Source of the DNA: Streptomyces sp. WM6386
GTDB taxonomy: Bacteria > Actinomycetota > Actinomycetes > Streptomycetales > Streptomycetaceae
DNA length: 47,030 nucleotides
Direction of reading: 5' to 3'
NCBI RefSeq assembly: GCF_000972385.1
Contig: NZ_JXTE01000079.1
Span: forward strand, 1 to 47,030
In this document: positions 1 to 8,817 of the stretch, in pieces
How the letters are laid out: every line of letters starts with the position of its first letter
Numbering within the stretch: the stretch's first letter is position 1
Translations under genes and position numbers: made by a program
The notes under the pieces: model-generated
Told to the model about the DNA's origin: nothing
Seen by the model: only the letters and a program-made list of their open reading frames with translations
Databases searched by the model: none

Positions 1-55
1 GGGCGGTGCTGGTGGGGCGGATCAAGGGGGTGGATTGAGAGGGTGAATCGGCCGG

Positions 56-913
56 TCAGAGCGCTCCGGCGTCCCGGGCGGCCCAGACGCTGGGGTACAG
101 CGGACGGAAGCCGAGCTCCCGGCGGATGCGCTCGGTGGAGGTGATCCCGAGCCACGGGTCGGGATCCGTGCGGTCGTGGAGTTCGGCGGGGACCTCGACT
201 CCGTTGAGCTCGTGCAGTTCGAGTGCCGTGACGGGGGCGTCGTCGGAGATGTTGTAGATCCGGCCGGCGACTCCCGGCGCGTGCAGGAGACGCAGCAGGC
301 CCTGGGCGACATCCGCGTGATGGACCATCTGCAACCGCTGGACCGACGCCCAGTTCCGGGCCCACATCAGGGACTGGGCCAGGTGCGGATCGCCCTCGCC
401 GTAGACGAAGACGAGCCGGCCGACCCGCACGTCCAGGCCCTCCAGGGCGAGCAGTTCCCGTTCGGCCGCCACCTTCGACTCGGTGTAGGCGCCCCACATC
501 TCGCCGCCGGGCCGGATCTCGTCCTCCTCGGTCAGCGGGCGGCCGCGTCCGAGTCCGTACACGAGCCCGGTGCTGACCTGCACGAAGCGCTGGACGCCGG
601 CGGCGAGCGCGGCGCGGCCCAGTGCGATGGCGGCGTCCCGGTTGACGGCCCAGGCCTCGTCGTCCGGGACCCCGCGGAAGGAGGCCGCGATGTTGACGAC
701 CGCGTCCACCCCGGCGACCGCCTTGCCGAGCACCTCGTCGTCCCGCAGGTCACCGACGACGACCTCGGCGCCCGACCCGGCGAACCGCTCCGCCCGTTCC
801 GCGTCCCTCACCAGCACCCGCACCCGCTCCCCCGGCCGGGTCTGCGCCAGCAGCCTGGGCACGAACCGCCGGCCGACCTGTCCTGTCGTACCCGTCACCA
901 ACGTCAGCGTCAT
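56..913 (-). CDS. NAD(P)-dependent epimerase/reductase (extended SDR, NmrA-like)
   Basis: The protein has about 285 residues and a Rossmann fold. The N-terminus carries the nucleotide-binding glycine motif TGTTGQVG (residues 7-14), and YTESK with Tyr143 and Lys147 fits the SDR catalytic YxxxK. The size and the early NAD(P) motif match atypical extended SDRs that act on sugar nucleotides, flavonoids or quinones; the substrate cannot be read from sequence. Two adjacent ATGs exist (916 and 913). I chose 913 because AGGAG then lies six bases upstream. It is divergent from an MmyB-like regulator and shares a palindromic control region with it, so it is probably that regulator's target. The family is clear, the exact reaction is not. 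Confidence 0.85.
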   Translation of the reverse strand: MTLTLVTGTTGQVGRRFVPRLLAQTRPGERVRVLVRDAERAERFAGSGAEVVVGDLRDDEVLGKAVAGVDAVVNIAASFRGVPDDEAWAVNRDAAIALGRAALAAGVQRFVQVSTGLVYGLGRGRPLTEEDEIRPGGEMWGAYTESKVAAERELLALEGLDVRVGRLVFVYGEGDPHLAQSLMWARNWASVQRLQMVHHADVAQGLLRLLHAPGVAGRIYNISDDAPVTALELHELNGVEVPAELHDRTDPDPWLGITSTERIRRELGFRPLYPSVWAARDAGAL

Positions 914-995
914 CATGTGCTCCTCTCGTCGGTGACCAGCCTCGGCCGGGACGGGAGAGGGCGGGAGAGACCTCCTGATCGGGGGACCGCCAGTC

Positions 996-1010
996 CCTGG
1001 CTAAGCCAGG
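996..1010. promoter_or_regulatory. Perfect palindrome, likely MmyB-type regulator operator
   Basis: CCTGGCT-A-AGCCAGG is a perfect 7+1+7 inverted repeat in the 119-bp gap between the divergent SDR gene and the MmyB-like regulator. It ends 22 bases before the preferred GTG start of the regulator. MmyB-like regulators are often divergent from a short-chain dehydrogenase gene, so this dyad is the natural candidate for repression of both genes. Assignment to this regulator is inference. Confidence 0.6.
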
Positions 1011-1032
1011 CGGATTGCCGCAGCCTGGAAGG

Positions 1033-1962
1033 GTGAACCGAGCCGAACTCGCCGACTTCCTGCGCCGTGGCCGTGCCCGACTGGAGCCCTCGGACGTGGG
1101 GCTGGCCCCCGGGGCCCGCCGCCGCACACCGGGGCTGCGCCGGGAGGAGGTGGCGTCGCTGGCCGGCATGTCGGTGGACTACTACACGCGTCTGGAGCAG
1201 CGCAGGGGCCCGCACCCGTCCCGCCAGATGCTGACGGCACTGGCCCGCGCGCTGCGGCTGACGGACGACGAACGGGACCATCTGTTCCATCTGACGGGCG
1301 AAGAACCACCACGCCGGGGAGGCGCATCGGCACACATACGCCCGGGGCTGCTGCTGGTCCTGGACCGTCTGCACGACACCCCGGCGCAGGTGGTGAGCGA
1401 CACCGGCGAGGTGCTGGCGCAGAACGCGATGGCGAGAGCGCTGGGCGGGGACGTGTGTGCCCGCCCGCCCCGGGAGCGCAACCTGCTCCGCCGCTTCTTC
1501 CTGGACCCGGCGGCGCGGGAGCTGTTCCCCGCGGAGGACGTGCCCGACCACGCCCGCGCCCATGTGGCGAACCTGCGAGCGGTGGCGGCGGCTCGCCCCG
1601 AAGACCCGGAACCGGCGCGACTGGTGGCCGAACTCCGCTCATCCAGCGAGGAGTTCGCCCGCCTGTGGGATGCCCACGAGGTCGCGGTACGCCGCCAGTC
1701 GACGAAACGCTTTCTGCATCCCGCGGTGGGTCTGCTGGAACTGGACTGCGAGATCCTCCTCACCCAGGACGCCCACCACACCCTCATCATCCACACGGCC
1801 CGCCCGGGAACGGAGTCGCACGAGCGGCTTCAGCTGCTGCGGGTGGTGGGGTTGCAGGACCTGTCCCCTGGTCTTTCAGCCCGCCCGGCGTCTGAGGACG
1901 AGGCCCGTTCAGGGCCGAAGCGGGGGTCTGGGGGCGGCAGCCCCCAGGGACGGGACGGGTAG
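1033..1962 (+). CDS. XRE-family regulator with MmyB-like ligand-binding domain
   Basis: The protein has about 309 residues. The N-terminal third is a helix-turn-helix of the XRE/HTH_31 type, with LRREEVASLAGMSVDYYTRL as the two central helices. The remainder, from about residue 100, is the PAS-like MmyB ligand-binding domain, shown by the LLEFDCEIL-like stretch LLELDCEILL and the DAHHTLIIHTA segment. A GTG at 1033 is preferred; the upstream TTG at 1015 would add six residues and start only five bases after the palindrome. The last ~29 codons are encoded by repeat family A, so the C-terminal tail rich in Gly, Ser and Arg is not part of the folded domain. The protein probably regulates the adjacent reductase; the ligand is unknown. 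Confidence 0.85.
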   Translation: MNRAELADFLRRGRARLEPSDVGLAPGARRRTPGLRREEVASLAGMSVDYYTRLEQRRGPHPSRQMLTALARALRLTDDERDHLFHLTGEEPPRRGGASAHIRPGLLLVLDRLHDTPAQVVSDTGEVLAQNAMARALGGDVCARPPRERNLLRRFFLDPAARELFPAEDVPDHARAHVANLRAVAAARPEDPEPARLVAELRSSSEEFARLWDAHEVAVRRQSTKRFLHPAVGLLELDCEILLTQDAHHTLIIHTARPGTESHERLQLLRVVGLQDLSPGLSARPASEDEARSGPKRGSGGGSPQGRDG

Positions 1963-1980
1963 GGGCGGCGGGGCGGGAAA
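1874..1980. repeat. Repeat family A, copy 1 (overlaps regulator 3' end)
   Basis: This intergenic-type repeat begins TTTCAGCCCGCCCGGCG, contains GAGGACGAGGCCC, then the hairpin CTGGGGGC-GGCA-GCCCCCAG, and ends GACGGGTAGGGGCGGCG. It shares these blocks with copies at 8341, 14395 and 28201 but lacks their second hairpin. It lies four bases beyond the era stop codon, and its TAG also serves as the stop codon of the MmyB-like regulator read from the other side. Confidence 0.85.
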
Positions 1981-1984
1981 AGCC

Positions 1985-2938
1985 CTAGAACCCCAGCTTC
2001 CGCAACTGCCGAGGATCCCGCTGCCAGTCCTTCGCCACCTTCACATGGAGGTCGAGGAAGACCGGCGTGCCGAGCAGCGCCTCGATCTGCTTGCGGGACT
2101 TGATGCCGACTTCCTTGAGGCGCTTGCCCTTGGGGCCGATGATGATGCCCTTCTGGCTGGGACGCTCGATGTAGACGAAGGCGTGGATGTCGAGGAGGGG
2201 CTTGTCGGCGGGGCGGTCCTCACGGGGGAGCATCTCCTCCACCACGACCGCGATGGAGTGCGGAAGCTCGTCGCGGACACCCTCGAGGGCCGCCTCCCGG
2301 ATCAGCTCCGCGATCATGACCTGCTCGGGCTCGTCCGTGAGGTCACCCTCGGGATACAGCGCCGGCCCCTCGGGCAGCAGCGGCACGATGAGGTCGGCCA
2401 GCAGATCCACCTGCTTGTCCGCGACCGCCGAGACGGGAACGATCTCGGCCCACTCGAACCCGAGTTCCTTGCCGAGCTGGTCGATGGCGATGAGCTGCTC
2501 GGCCAGCGCCTTGGAGTCCACGAGGTCCGTCTTGGTGACGATCGCGATCTTCGGCGTCTTCTTGATCGACGCCAGCTCCTTCGCGATGAAGCGGTCACCG
2601 GGACCGAGCTTCTCGTTCGCGGGAAGGCAGAACCCGATCACATCGACCTCGGCCCACGTCGTGCGCACGATGTCGTTCAGCCGCTGGCCCAGCAGCGTGC
2701 GCGGCTTGTGCAGCCCAGGTGTGTCCACCAGGATCAGCTGCGCGTCCGGCCGGTGCACGATCCCTCGTACGGTGTGCCGCGTGGTCTGCGGCTGGTCCGC
2801 GGTGATCGCCACCTTCTGGCCGACCAGAGCGTTCGTAAGGGTGGACTTGCCCGCGTTGGGACGGCCCACGAAGCAGGCGAAGCCCGCACGGTGGCCGGAC
2901 TCGGCGGACTGCTCGGATGACTGGCTGCGAACGCTCAT
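1985..2938 (-). CDS. era: GTPase Era
   Basis: This 317-residue essential GTPase assists 16S rRNA 3'-end processing and 30S maturation. The G1 P-loop GRPNAGKS is at residues 25-32, G3 is DTPG in LVDTPGLHKP and G4 is TKTD. A C-terminal KH domain is shown by IIIGPKGKRLKEVG near residue 265. The length is typical of Era. The ATG at 2938 is chosen because AGGGAG lies about ten bases upstream; the in-frame ATG at 2947 touches the ribosome site. In actinobacteria era usually follows the phoH-ybeY-CNNM-cdd-like genes. Here it is separated from them by about 5.5 kb of other genes. Confidence 0.97.
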   Translation of the reverse strand: MSVRSQSSEQSAESGHRAGFACFVGRPNAGKSTLTNALVGQKVAITADQPQTTRHTVRGIVHRPDAQLILVDTPGLHKPRTLLGQRLNDIVRTTWAEVDVIGFCLPANEKLGPGDRFIAKELASIKKTPKIAIVTKTDLVDSKALAEQLIAIDQLGKELGFEWAEIVPVSAVADKQVDLLADLIVPLLPEGPALYPEGDLTDEPEQVMIAELIREAALEGVRDELPHSIAVVVEEMLPREDRPADKPLLDIHAFVYIERPSQKGIIIGPKGKRLKEVGIKSRKQIEALLGTPVFLDLHVKVAKDWQRDPRQLRKLGF

Positions 2939-3011
2939 GGCGCCCATTCTCCCTGATCCCCGGAGCCCCGCCGCACAACCGTCCACACCCACCCCCGACG
3001 GTGAGATCTCG

Positions 3012-3043
3012 GTAACCCGTACGCAACGAAACGTGACGGAAAC
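3012..3043. promoter_or_regulatory. Possible GlnR-type nitrogen-control site upstream of amtB
   Basis: GTAAC-n6-GCAAC (3012-3027) followed by GAAAC-n6-GAAAC (3028-3043) puts AC-ending pentamers at 11-bp spacing about 70-100 bases before amtB. This resembles the alternating a/b half-sites of Streptomyces GlnR, which is known to control amtB-glnK. The second a-box is off register by one base, so the match is imperfect. Confidence 0.45.
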
Positions 3044-3111
3044 ACGCCGGTACACATCCGGTAACGCACGCCGGTGACCCTCTGACGAGCCCCCACCTCG
3101 ATGGAGACCCC

Positions 3112-4769
<1,658 letters not shown>

Positions 4770-4780
4770 GCCGGGGCGTC

Positions 4781-5146
4781 GTGGAGGGTGAGTGGTACGT
4801 CCTCGTCGAGGCCGGTTTCAGCGTCACCGATCAGGCGTGGACCCTGAAGGAGAAGATCCACGTGGGCGGACACGAGCAGGCCGTGGCGCACGCGCGGGAG
4901 GTGTGCCTGACCTACCGGCATCGCGAAGGGTACGGCCGCGATGTGTTCCGGCTCTCGGAGACGAGCTGGATGGTGGACGTCACCTTCTCCGACGGGAGCA
5001 CGTACCCGCAGGCGCCCGTGACCCGCTCGATCGAGCACTTCCGCGTCAGCGTCGCGGAGCTCGCGACGACACGGGAACCGGCTCCCGCCGAACCGCCCGA
5101 GGACGTCCCGCGGAAGGGCCGCCTGCGCCGGGCCTTCGGCGGTTAG
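4781..5146 (+). CDS. Conserved hypothetical protein (121 aa)
   Basis: I do not recognise a named family. The predicted soluble protein has about 121 residues, begins with VEGEWYVLVEAGFSV, has an alpha/beta look (alternating hydrophobics in WMVDVTFSDG), and ends with a proline-rich then basic tail (RKGRLRRAF). It starts 11 bases after glnK and probably shares its transcript; third-position GC is high, supporting real coding. The start GTG at 4781 is the first plausible one after the glnK stop. Its 3' end overlaps the convergent DUF916 gene by 101 bp, so one of the two tails may be a stop-codon-loss extension. Confidence 0.65.
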   Translation: MEGEWYVLVEAGFSVTDQAWTLKEKIHVGGHEQAVAHAREVCLTYRHREGYGRDVFRLSETSWMVDVTFSDGSTYPQAPVTRSIEHFRVSVAELATTREPAPAEPPEDVPRKGRLRRAFGG

Positions 5147-6071
5147 TCCGGGCCCGCCGCGCCCGGATCAGCAGGACGACCCCCACGGCCACGACCACCA
5201 GCAGCACCACCGCCATCAGCCACGGCAGCGCGAGGAAGGATGCGGCCGCCGACTCGCGGGTGTCCCTGGCGCTCGCCGTCAGTGTCACGTCACCCCAGTC
5301 CAGCTGCGGCGCGCCCTTCCACGGCTCACTCAGCCGTACCTTCTGGCCGGGCAGCAGCTCGGAGGGGATCCTCGTCAGGTCGCGGGCGAGCAGGGTCCGG
5401 CCGAAAAGGCCCGTCGCCCGCAGCTCCACCTTCGGGTTCAGGGTGAGATTGCCGGTGTTGTGGAGGGTGTACGAGATGGTCGCCGCGCTGTCGCCGAAGC
5501 CGGGCACGAGCGGCTGGTGGTGGGTGACGTGGACGTCCTCGACGGAGATCGCGGGCAGGGTGGGCCCGCCGACCCGGAGGTAGACACGGGCGGCGACGGC
5601 CCGCTGCACGCCGAGCGCGACGGAGCCGTCCCCCTGGTCGACGCGCTCGTCGAGTGCCACGATCGCGCCGGGGTGGTCGCCGGGTTCGGCGCCGTCGGGC
5701 ACCTTCAGCGTGAACGGGACGGTGACCTTGCCGTGCCCGGGGACCTTGATCCGGGACTTCGCGGGCTTCGTCCACACACCCACGCCGCGCATCTTCTCTT
5801 TCATGGTGCGTACGGCGAATCCGCCGTCGCGCGCGGTGTTGTAGGCGTCGGCGGAGTACAGCCGGAACGTCAGGGGCTCGGCCGTCTTGTTGACGACGAC
5901 CACCTTGTCCTCGATGGTCTGCCCGGGGTCGGCGAAGAGGGAGAAGTACGGCCGCTCGGCCACCGACCCGGACACGGGGTAGACGGACCAGCTCCCGTTG
6001 TCGGCGGCGTGCGAGGGCGCGGCGAGGGCGGTGAGCAGCAGGCTCAGGAGGAGGACGTACAGCTTGCGCAT
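5046..6071 (-). CDS. DUF916 family WxL-interacting-type membrane-anchored surface protein
   Basis: The protein has 341 residues. A signal peptide covers residues 1-22 (hydrophobic core, SHA-A cleavage). An extracellular part with DUF916-like beta-sandwich follows: ADPGQTIEDKVVVVNKT near residue 45, then PFTLKVPDGAEPGDHPGAIV. A transmembrane helix at about 279-302 (LMAVVLLVVVAVGVVLLI) precedes a strongly basic cytoplasmic tail. In Firmicutes such proteins contain a peptidoglycan-binding domain and a WxL-binding domain and pair with WxL proteins. The gene 54 bases upstream encodes a WxL-type protein, which supports the same pairing here. The basic C-terminal tail overlaps a convergent gene and may be dispensable. 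Confidence 0.75.
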   Translation of the reverse strand: MRKLYVLLLSLLLTALAAPSHAADNGSWSVYPVSGSVAERPYFSLFADPGQTIEDKVVVVNKTAEPLTFRLYSADAYNTARDGGFAVRTMKEKMRGVGVWTKPAKSRIKVPGHGKVTVPFTLKVPDGAEPGDHPGAIVALDERVDQGDGSVALGVQRAVAARVYLRVGGPTLPAISVEDVHVTHHQPLVPGFGDSAATISYTLHNTGNLTLNPKVELRATGLFGRTLLARDLTRIPSELLPGQKVRLSEPWKGAPQLDWGDVTLTASARDTRESAAASFLALPWLMAVVLLVVVAVGVVLLIRARRARTNRRRPGAGGPSAGRPRAVRREPVPVSSRAPRR

Positions 6072-6125
6072 GGGTGCGGACCCCCACGGGAGGAGTTGGA
6101 CGGGCGGGTGCGGACGCCCGTACGG

Positions 6126-7457
6126 TCAGCTGAGCGTGAGGGTGAGAACGCCGGAGTACGCGCCCGGAGGCGTGAACGCCGGTACGTTCAGGGAGAGTTC
6201 GGCGTTGGCGGTGAACTCACCGCCGGTGGCCGTGTCGGCGGGTGCCGACGCGAGGGTCGCCCCGGACGAGCCGACCTTGCCCGCCGAACCGGCCTGGCAG
6301 GTGCTGGGGCTGCCCGCCTTGGTGTCGCAGGCGGGGGTCCAGTTCAGCTGGTCGGCACCGATGGTGACCCCGGGGCCGGTGAATTCGGTGACCTTGCCGG
6401 TCAGGGACCAGCCCGCGGTACCGCCACGGAAGTCCTTGACGGTCACGGCGTTGAGGTCGCCCGTGGAGGCGCCGCCCTCGCCGTAGTCGACCGTCGACAG
6501 CGAGATGGTGTCTCCGGCCTGGGTCATGGACAGGACGCCGCCGCGCACCGTGGTGGTGAGCTTCTGGGCGTTGTCCGGGACGGGCGTGTTGTCGATGACG
6601 GTGTAGGCGACCGGTCCGGCGCCCAGGGCGGAGTCCCAACTGCTCCCTTCGTAGGCCACGATGCCGGTCGTCGTCTTGTCGTTGACGACCAGCGAGCCAC
6701 TGATGGCACCGCCCGCGTCCGCCGTCACGGTCGCCGTGTCGCCGGTCTGGCTGGAACCGGCGCGTCCGGCGAGGGTGACGGTGGCACCCGGGGTGAAGTC
6801 GCTGCCGGTGACGGTGACACCGGCACCGGGGTTCCCGGAGCTCGAACCCAGCGCGATGGCACGGGTGTTGGGTCCGGGAGCATCGCTCGCCGTGAGGGTC
6901 ACGGAGCCCGGGGCGGGCGGGGTGATGACGGTGCAGGGGGTGTCCAGTTCCAGCAGATAGCTGGTGTGGATGTTGTAGTCACCGGGCGAGAGCGTGATGG
7001 CGCCCGGGGCGGTGACCGTGAAGCTGCCGGTCATGCTGAACGACGGGAACGCGGCGTTGCCCGGGACCGGAGCGTTCTTCTTCGGTCCGGCGACCGCCAC
7101 GTTCCCGCTCTGCGCCCCGCTCAGGACGGCCTTGCCGGACGGCGTCATGATGTCGGCCGGCAGGTCGATGGCGGTGGGGTTGCTCGCGGCGGGCTTGACC
7201 ACCGTGTACGTCACGTCGACGGTGTCGCCGACGTAGGGGGTGGTGTCGCTCACCGTGATGATCGCGGTGGTGGTGCCCTCGATCGGCGGGAGTCCCGAGA
7301 TGGCGGGCGGGATGCAGCGGGTGGCGAAGTCGACGTTGTCGGCGGCCTGGGCCCCACCGGCCAGCGCACCGCCGGCGGTGACCGCGAGGGCGGTGGCACC
7401 GAGCAGCGCGGCGAGACGCCGTCTTCGACTTCTGGGCCTGGGCGCTTGGGATCTCAT
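6126..7457 (-). CDS. Secreted WxL-domain-like surface protein
   Basis: The protein has 443 residues. A twin-basic N-terminus followed by a hydrophobic stretch and AQA-A gives a signal peptide of about 38 residues. The rest is Thr/Ser/Gly-rich beta-sandwich sequence with no membrane helix. Near residue 350 is GWSLTGKVTEF, a proximal W-x-L motif, and the protein ends in GVLTLTLS, like the terminal strand of WxL domains. In the middle, GVTVTGSDFTPGATVTL looks like an Ig-like repeat. It is probably exported and held at the cell wall by the DUF916 protein encoded downstream. The start has GAGGGGG nine bases upstream. Binding partner and ligand are inference. Confidence 0.7.
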   Translation of the reverse strand: MRSQAPRPRSRRRRLAALLGATALAVTAGGALAGGAQAADNVDFATRCIPPAISGLPPIEGTTTAIITVSDTTPYVGDTVDVTYTVVKPAASNPTAIDLPADIMTPSGKAVLSGAQSGNVAVAGPKKNAPVPGNAAFPSFSMTGSFTVTAPGAITLSPGDYNIHTSYLLELDTPCTVITPPAPGSVTLTASDAPGPNTRAIALGSSSGNPGAGVTVTGSDFTPGATVTLAGRAGSSQTGDTATVTADAGGAISGSLVVNDKTTTGIVAYEGSSWDSALGAGPVAYTVIDNTPVPDNAQKLTTTVRGGVLSMTQAGDTISLSTVDYGEGGASTGDLNAVTVKDFRGGTAGWSLTGKVTEFTGPGVTIGADQLNWTPACDTKAGSPSTCQAGSAGKVGSSGATLASAPADTATGGEFTANAELSLNVPAFTPPGAYSGVLTLTLS

Positions 7458-7557
7458 GTCTGGTTGCCCCCTCTGAGGGATGCGGGCGCAGCGGCTCTTC
7501 TGCGCCGACAGGGGGCATTGATGTGTGGATTGCGTGAGAAGTCAATGGATATGCGCC

Positions 7558-7609
7558 GGTGAACTGATGGAGCGTCAGTTCACCGTGTCGCGAGGTGAAC
7601 TGACGCTCC
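7558..7609 (-). terminator. Overlapping hairpins: 16-bp perfect stem plus alternative 10-bp stem
   Basis: GGAGCGTCAGTTCACC (7569-7584) pairs perfectly with GGTGAACTGACGCTCC (7594-7609) around a 9-base loop. GGTGAACTGA at 7558-7567 can instead pair with 7575-7584. On the minus-strand transcript the long hairpin forms first, 35 bases after the stop codon of the small secreted protein gene and about 110 bases before the WxL start. It is probably a terminator; the competing stem makes attenuation possible. Confidence 0.7.
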
Positions 7610-7644
7610 GCACAAGCAGGTTGGGCCGGTTCGGTTGCAGATTC

Positions 7645-8118
7645 TCAGTCGAACACGAACGGTCCGGGCGACTGGGGCCCGGTCGCCGTGCAGTTGACGG
7701 TGATCCCGAGGACGACGATCTGCAGCGAACCGCCGTATGCCTCCAGGCTGTCGCCCGAGGCCACGGTGCCACTGAGCGGACCGACGGTGACGGCGTCACC
7801 GGCGGCGAGCGCGGGGTTCTCCGTGCCGCTGAAGGTGGCGGTGCCGCCGCTCGCGTTCACCAGGGTGAGGGTGGAGGTGATGGAGTCCTCGGCCAGCGCG
7901 ATCGGCGCGGTGATCGCGGAGGTGACGGTGATGGTCGCGGACGTACCGTCCTGGGTGGCGGTGAGCGTGGCCTCGCCACTGCCGAAGGTTCCGCAGTCGG
8001 CGGTGATCGTGGCCGTGTCCGGGGTCACGGCCACGGCGGTGGGCGCGAACGCGAGCCCGGTGACCGCGAGGGCCCCGACGGCCAATGCCGCACCCGTACT
8101 GAATCGTTTGCCTCTCAT
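7645..8118 (-). CDS. Small secreted protein, unknown function, upstream of WxL gene
   Basis: The protein has 157 residues. It has an Arg/Lys N-terminus, a hydrophobic segment and an Ala-x-Ala cleavage region near residue 30 (APTAVAV). The mature part is Thr/Ala/Gly-rich and predicted beta-stranded, with only two cysteines (CGTFG and VNCTA), likely one disulfide. I do not recognise a family. The start ATG at 8118 has GGGAG nine bases upstream. Its position ahead of the WxL and DUF916 genes on the same strand suggests that it belongs to the same surface structure; the strong hairpin after it means it may be made in different amounts. Confidence 0.65.
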   Translation of the reverse strand: MRGKRFSTGAALAVGALAVTGLAFAPTAVAVTPDTATITADCGTFGSGEATLTATQDGTSATITVTSAITAPIALAEDSITSTLTLVNASGGTATFSGTENPALAAGDAVTVGPLSGTVASGDSLEAYGGSLQIVVLGITVNCTATGPQSPGPFVFD

Positions 8119-8440
8119 GGGGTTCCGACTCCCTTCCCATATAGGGAAATTGCCATGTGGGGATGGATGGGAGAACAACCCGAACGGCCCGCCTGCGGCG
8201 CGTGGTGCGGAACGCTCCGCGTGGGGGGTGGCGGGATCCAGATCTGACGGACCGTCGGAACTACAGATTCCATTGATACGCGAGAGACTGAAAACGGCAA
8301 GGTTCAATTTCAGCCGACGCCCCAGGCTTCCCAGCCCGACGGGAGTCTGGGGGCGCAGCCCCCAGGAAGCGGGGTCGAAGGGGCGGCAGCCCCTGGAGGA
8401 TGGGACGAGTAGGGCGGCGCGGGCGAAACCCCTCTGGGCC
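8119..8440. other. Intergenic region with promoter area and repeat
   Basis: This 322-base gap contains no credible gene. Near 8131-8146 is a short dyad (TTCCC-TATA-TGGGAA on the minus strand) close to the start of the secreted-protein gene, which could be an operator. The part from 8341 onward is repeat family A. The middle section is moderately AT-rich and probably carries the promoter of the surface locus, but I cannot place the boxes with confidence. Confidence 0.5.
8341..8430. repeat. Repeat family A, copy 2
   Basis: The copy contains the hairpins TCTGGGGGC-GCA-GCCCCCAG and AGGGGC-GGCA-GCCCCT, then GGAGGATGGGACGAGTAGGGCGGC, the same order as the copies at 14395 and 28201. The 5' TTTCAGCCCG block is degenerate. 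It lies ten bases beyond the stop codon of the cdd-like gene. Confidence 0.85.
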
Positions 8441-8794
8441 TCAGCCCGCCGACACAGTCAGCCGCACGACCCCGTCCGGCCCGGCCAGCAGCACCGGCGT
8501 CCCCGGCCCACCCAGATCCCGTACAGCAGCCAGATCCTCCGCCGAAACTCCGTCGGCATCCGTCACCACCGCCGCCGCCTCCAACGACTTCGCCCCGGAC
8601 GCCACAGCCATGGCCACCGCGGTCCGCAACGCACTCAGCCGCAGCGAGTCGAGCCCCACGGTCCCCGCCACATACGTACGCCCCGTCTCGTCCCGCACAG
8701 CCGCCCCCTCGGGCACACCGTTACGAGCCCGCGCAGAACGGGCCAGGGTGACGATCTTGCGGTCCTCAGGGTCAAGCGCGCTGCTGTCAGTCAT
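8441..8794 (-). CDS. Cytidine-deaminase-like protein lacking the zinc motif
   Basis: The 117-residue protein aligns by pattern with cytidine deaminase: VPEGAAVRDETGRTYVAG matches the core strand pair, and LRLSALRTAVAMAVASG sits where active enzymes have a (C/H)AE helix. The Cys/His-Ala-Glu is replaced by LSA and no PCxxC follows, so the catalytic zinc site is absent. It is probably a non-catalytic family member. A cdd-like gene in the phoH-ybeY-CNNM-era group is a recurring actinobacterial arrangement. The ATG has TATGCT six bases upstream and no ribosome site, suggesting its own leaderless promoter in addition to readthrough from mmcQ. Confidence 0.8.
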   Translation of the reverse strand: MTDSSALDPEDRKIVTLARSARARNGVPEGAAVRDETGRTYVAGTVGLDSLRLSALRTAVAMAVASGAKSLEAAAVVTDADGVSAEDLAAVRDLGGPGTPVLLAGPDGVVRLTVSAG

Positions 8795-8800
8795 GGAGCG

Positions 8801-8806
8801 AGCATA
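8801..8806 (-). promoter_or_regulatory. Putative -10 box of a leaderless promoter (cdd-like gene)
   Basis: TATGCT on the minus strand lies six bases before the ATG at 8794. No Shine-Dalgarno sequence is present, so transcription could start at or next to the start codon. Confidence 0.45.
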
Positions 8807-8817
8807 AACATCACCGA

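Noticed and set aside
1..55. Left edge of the window
   Set aside because: This is only 55 bases of G-rich intergenic sequence; a further repeat A-like remnant is possible but too short to support.
5460..7562. 700-codon plus-strand open frame across the WxL locus
   Set aside because: The opposite frames have signal peptides, a membrane helix and a WxL motif. This frame is a compositional artefact of high GC.
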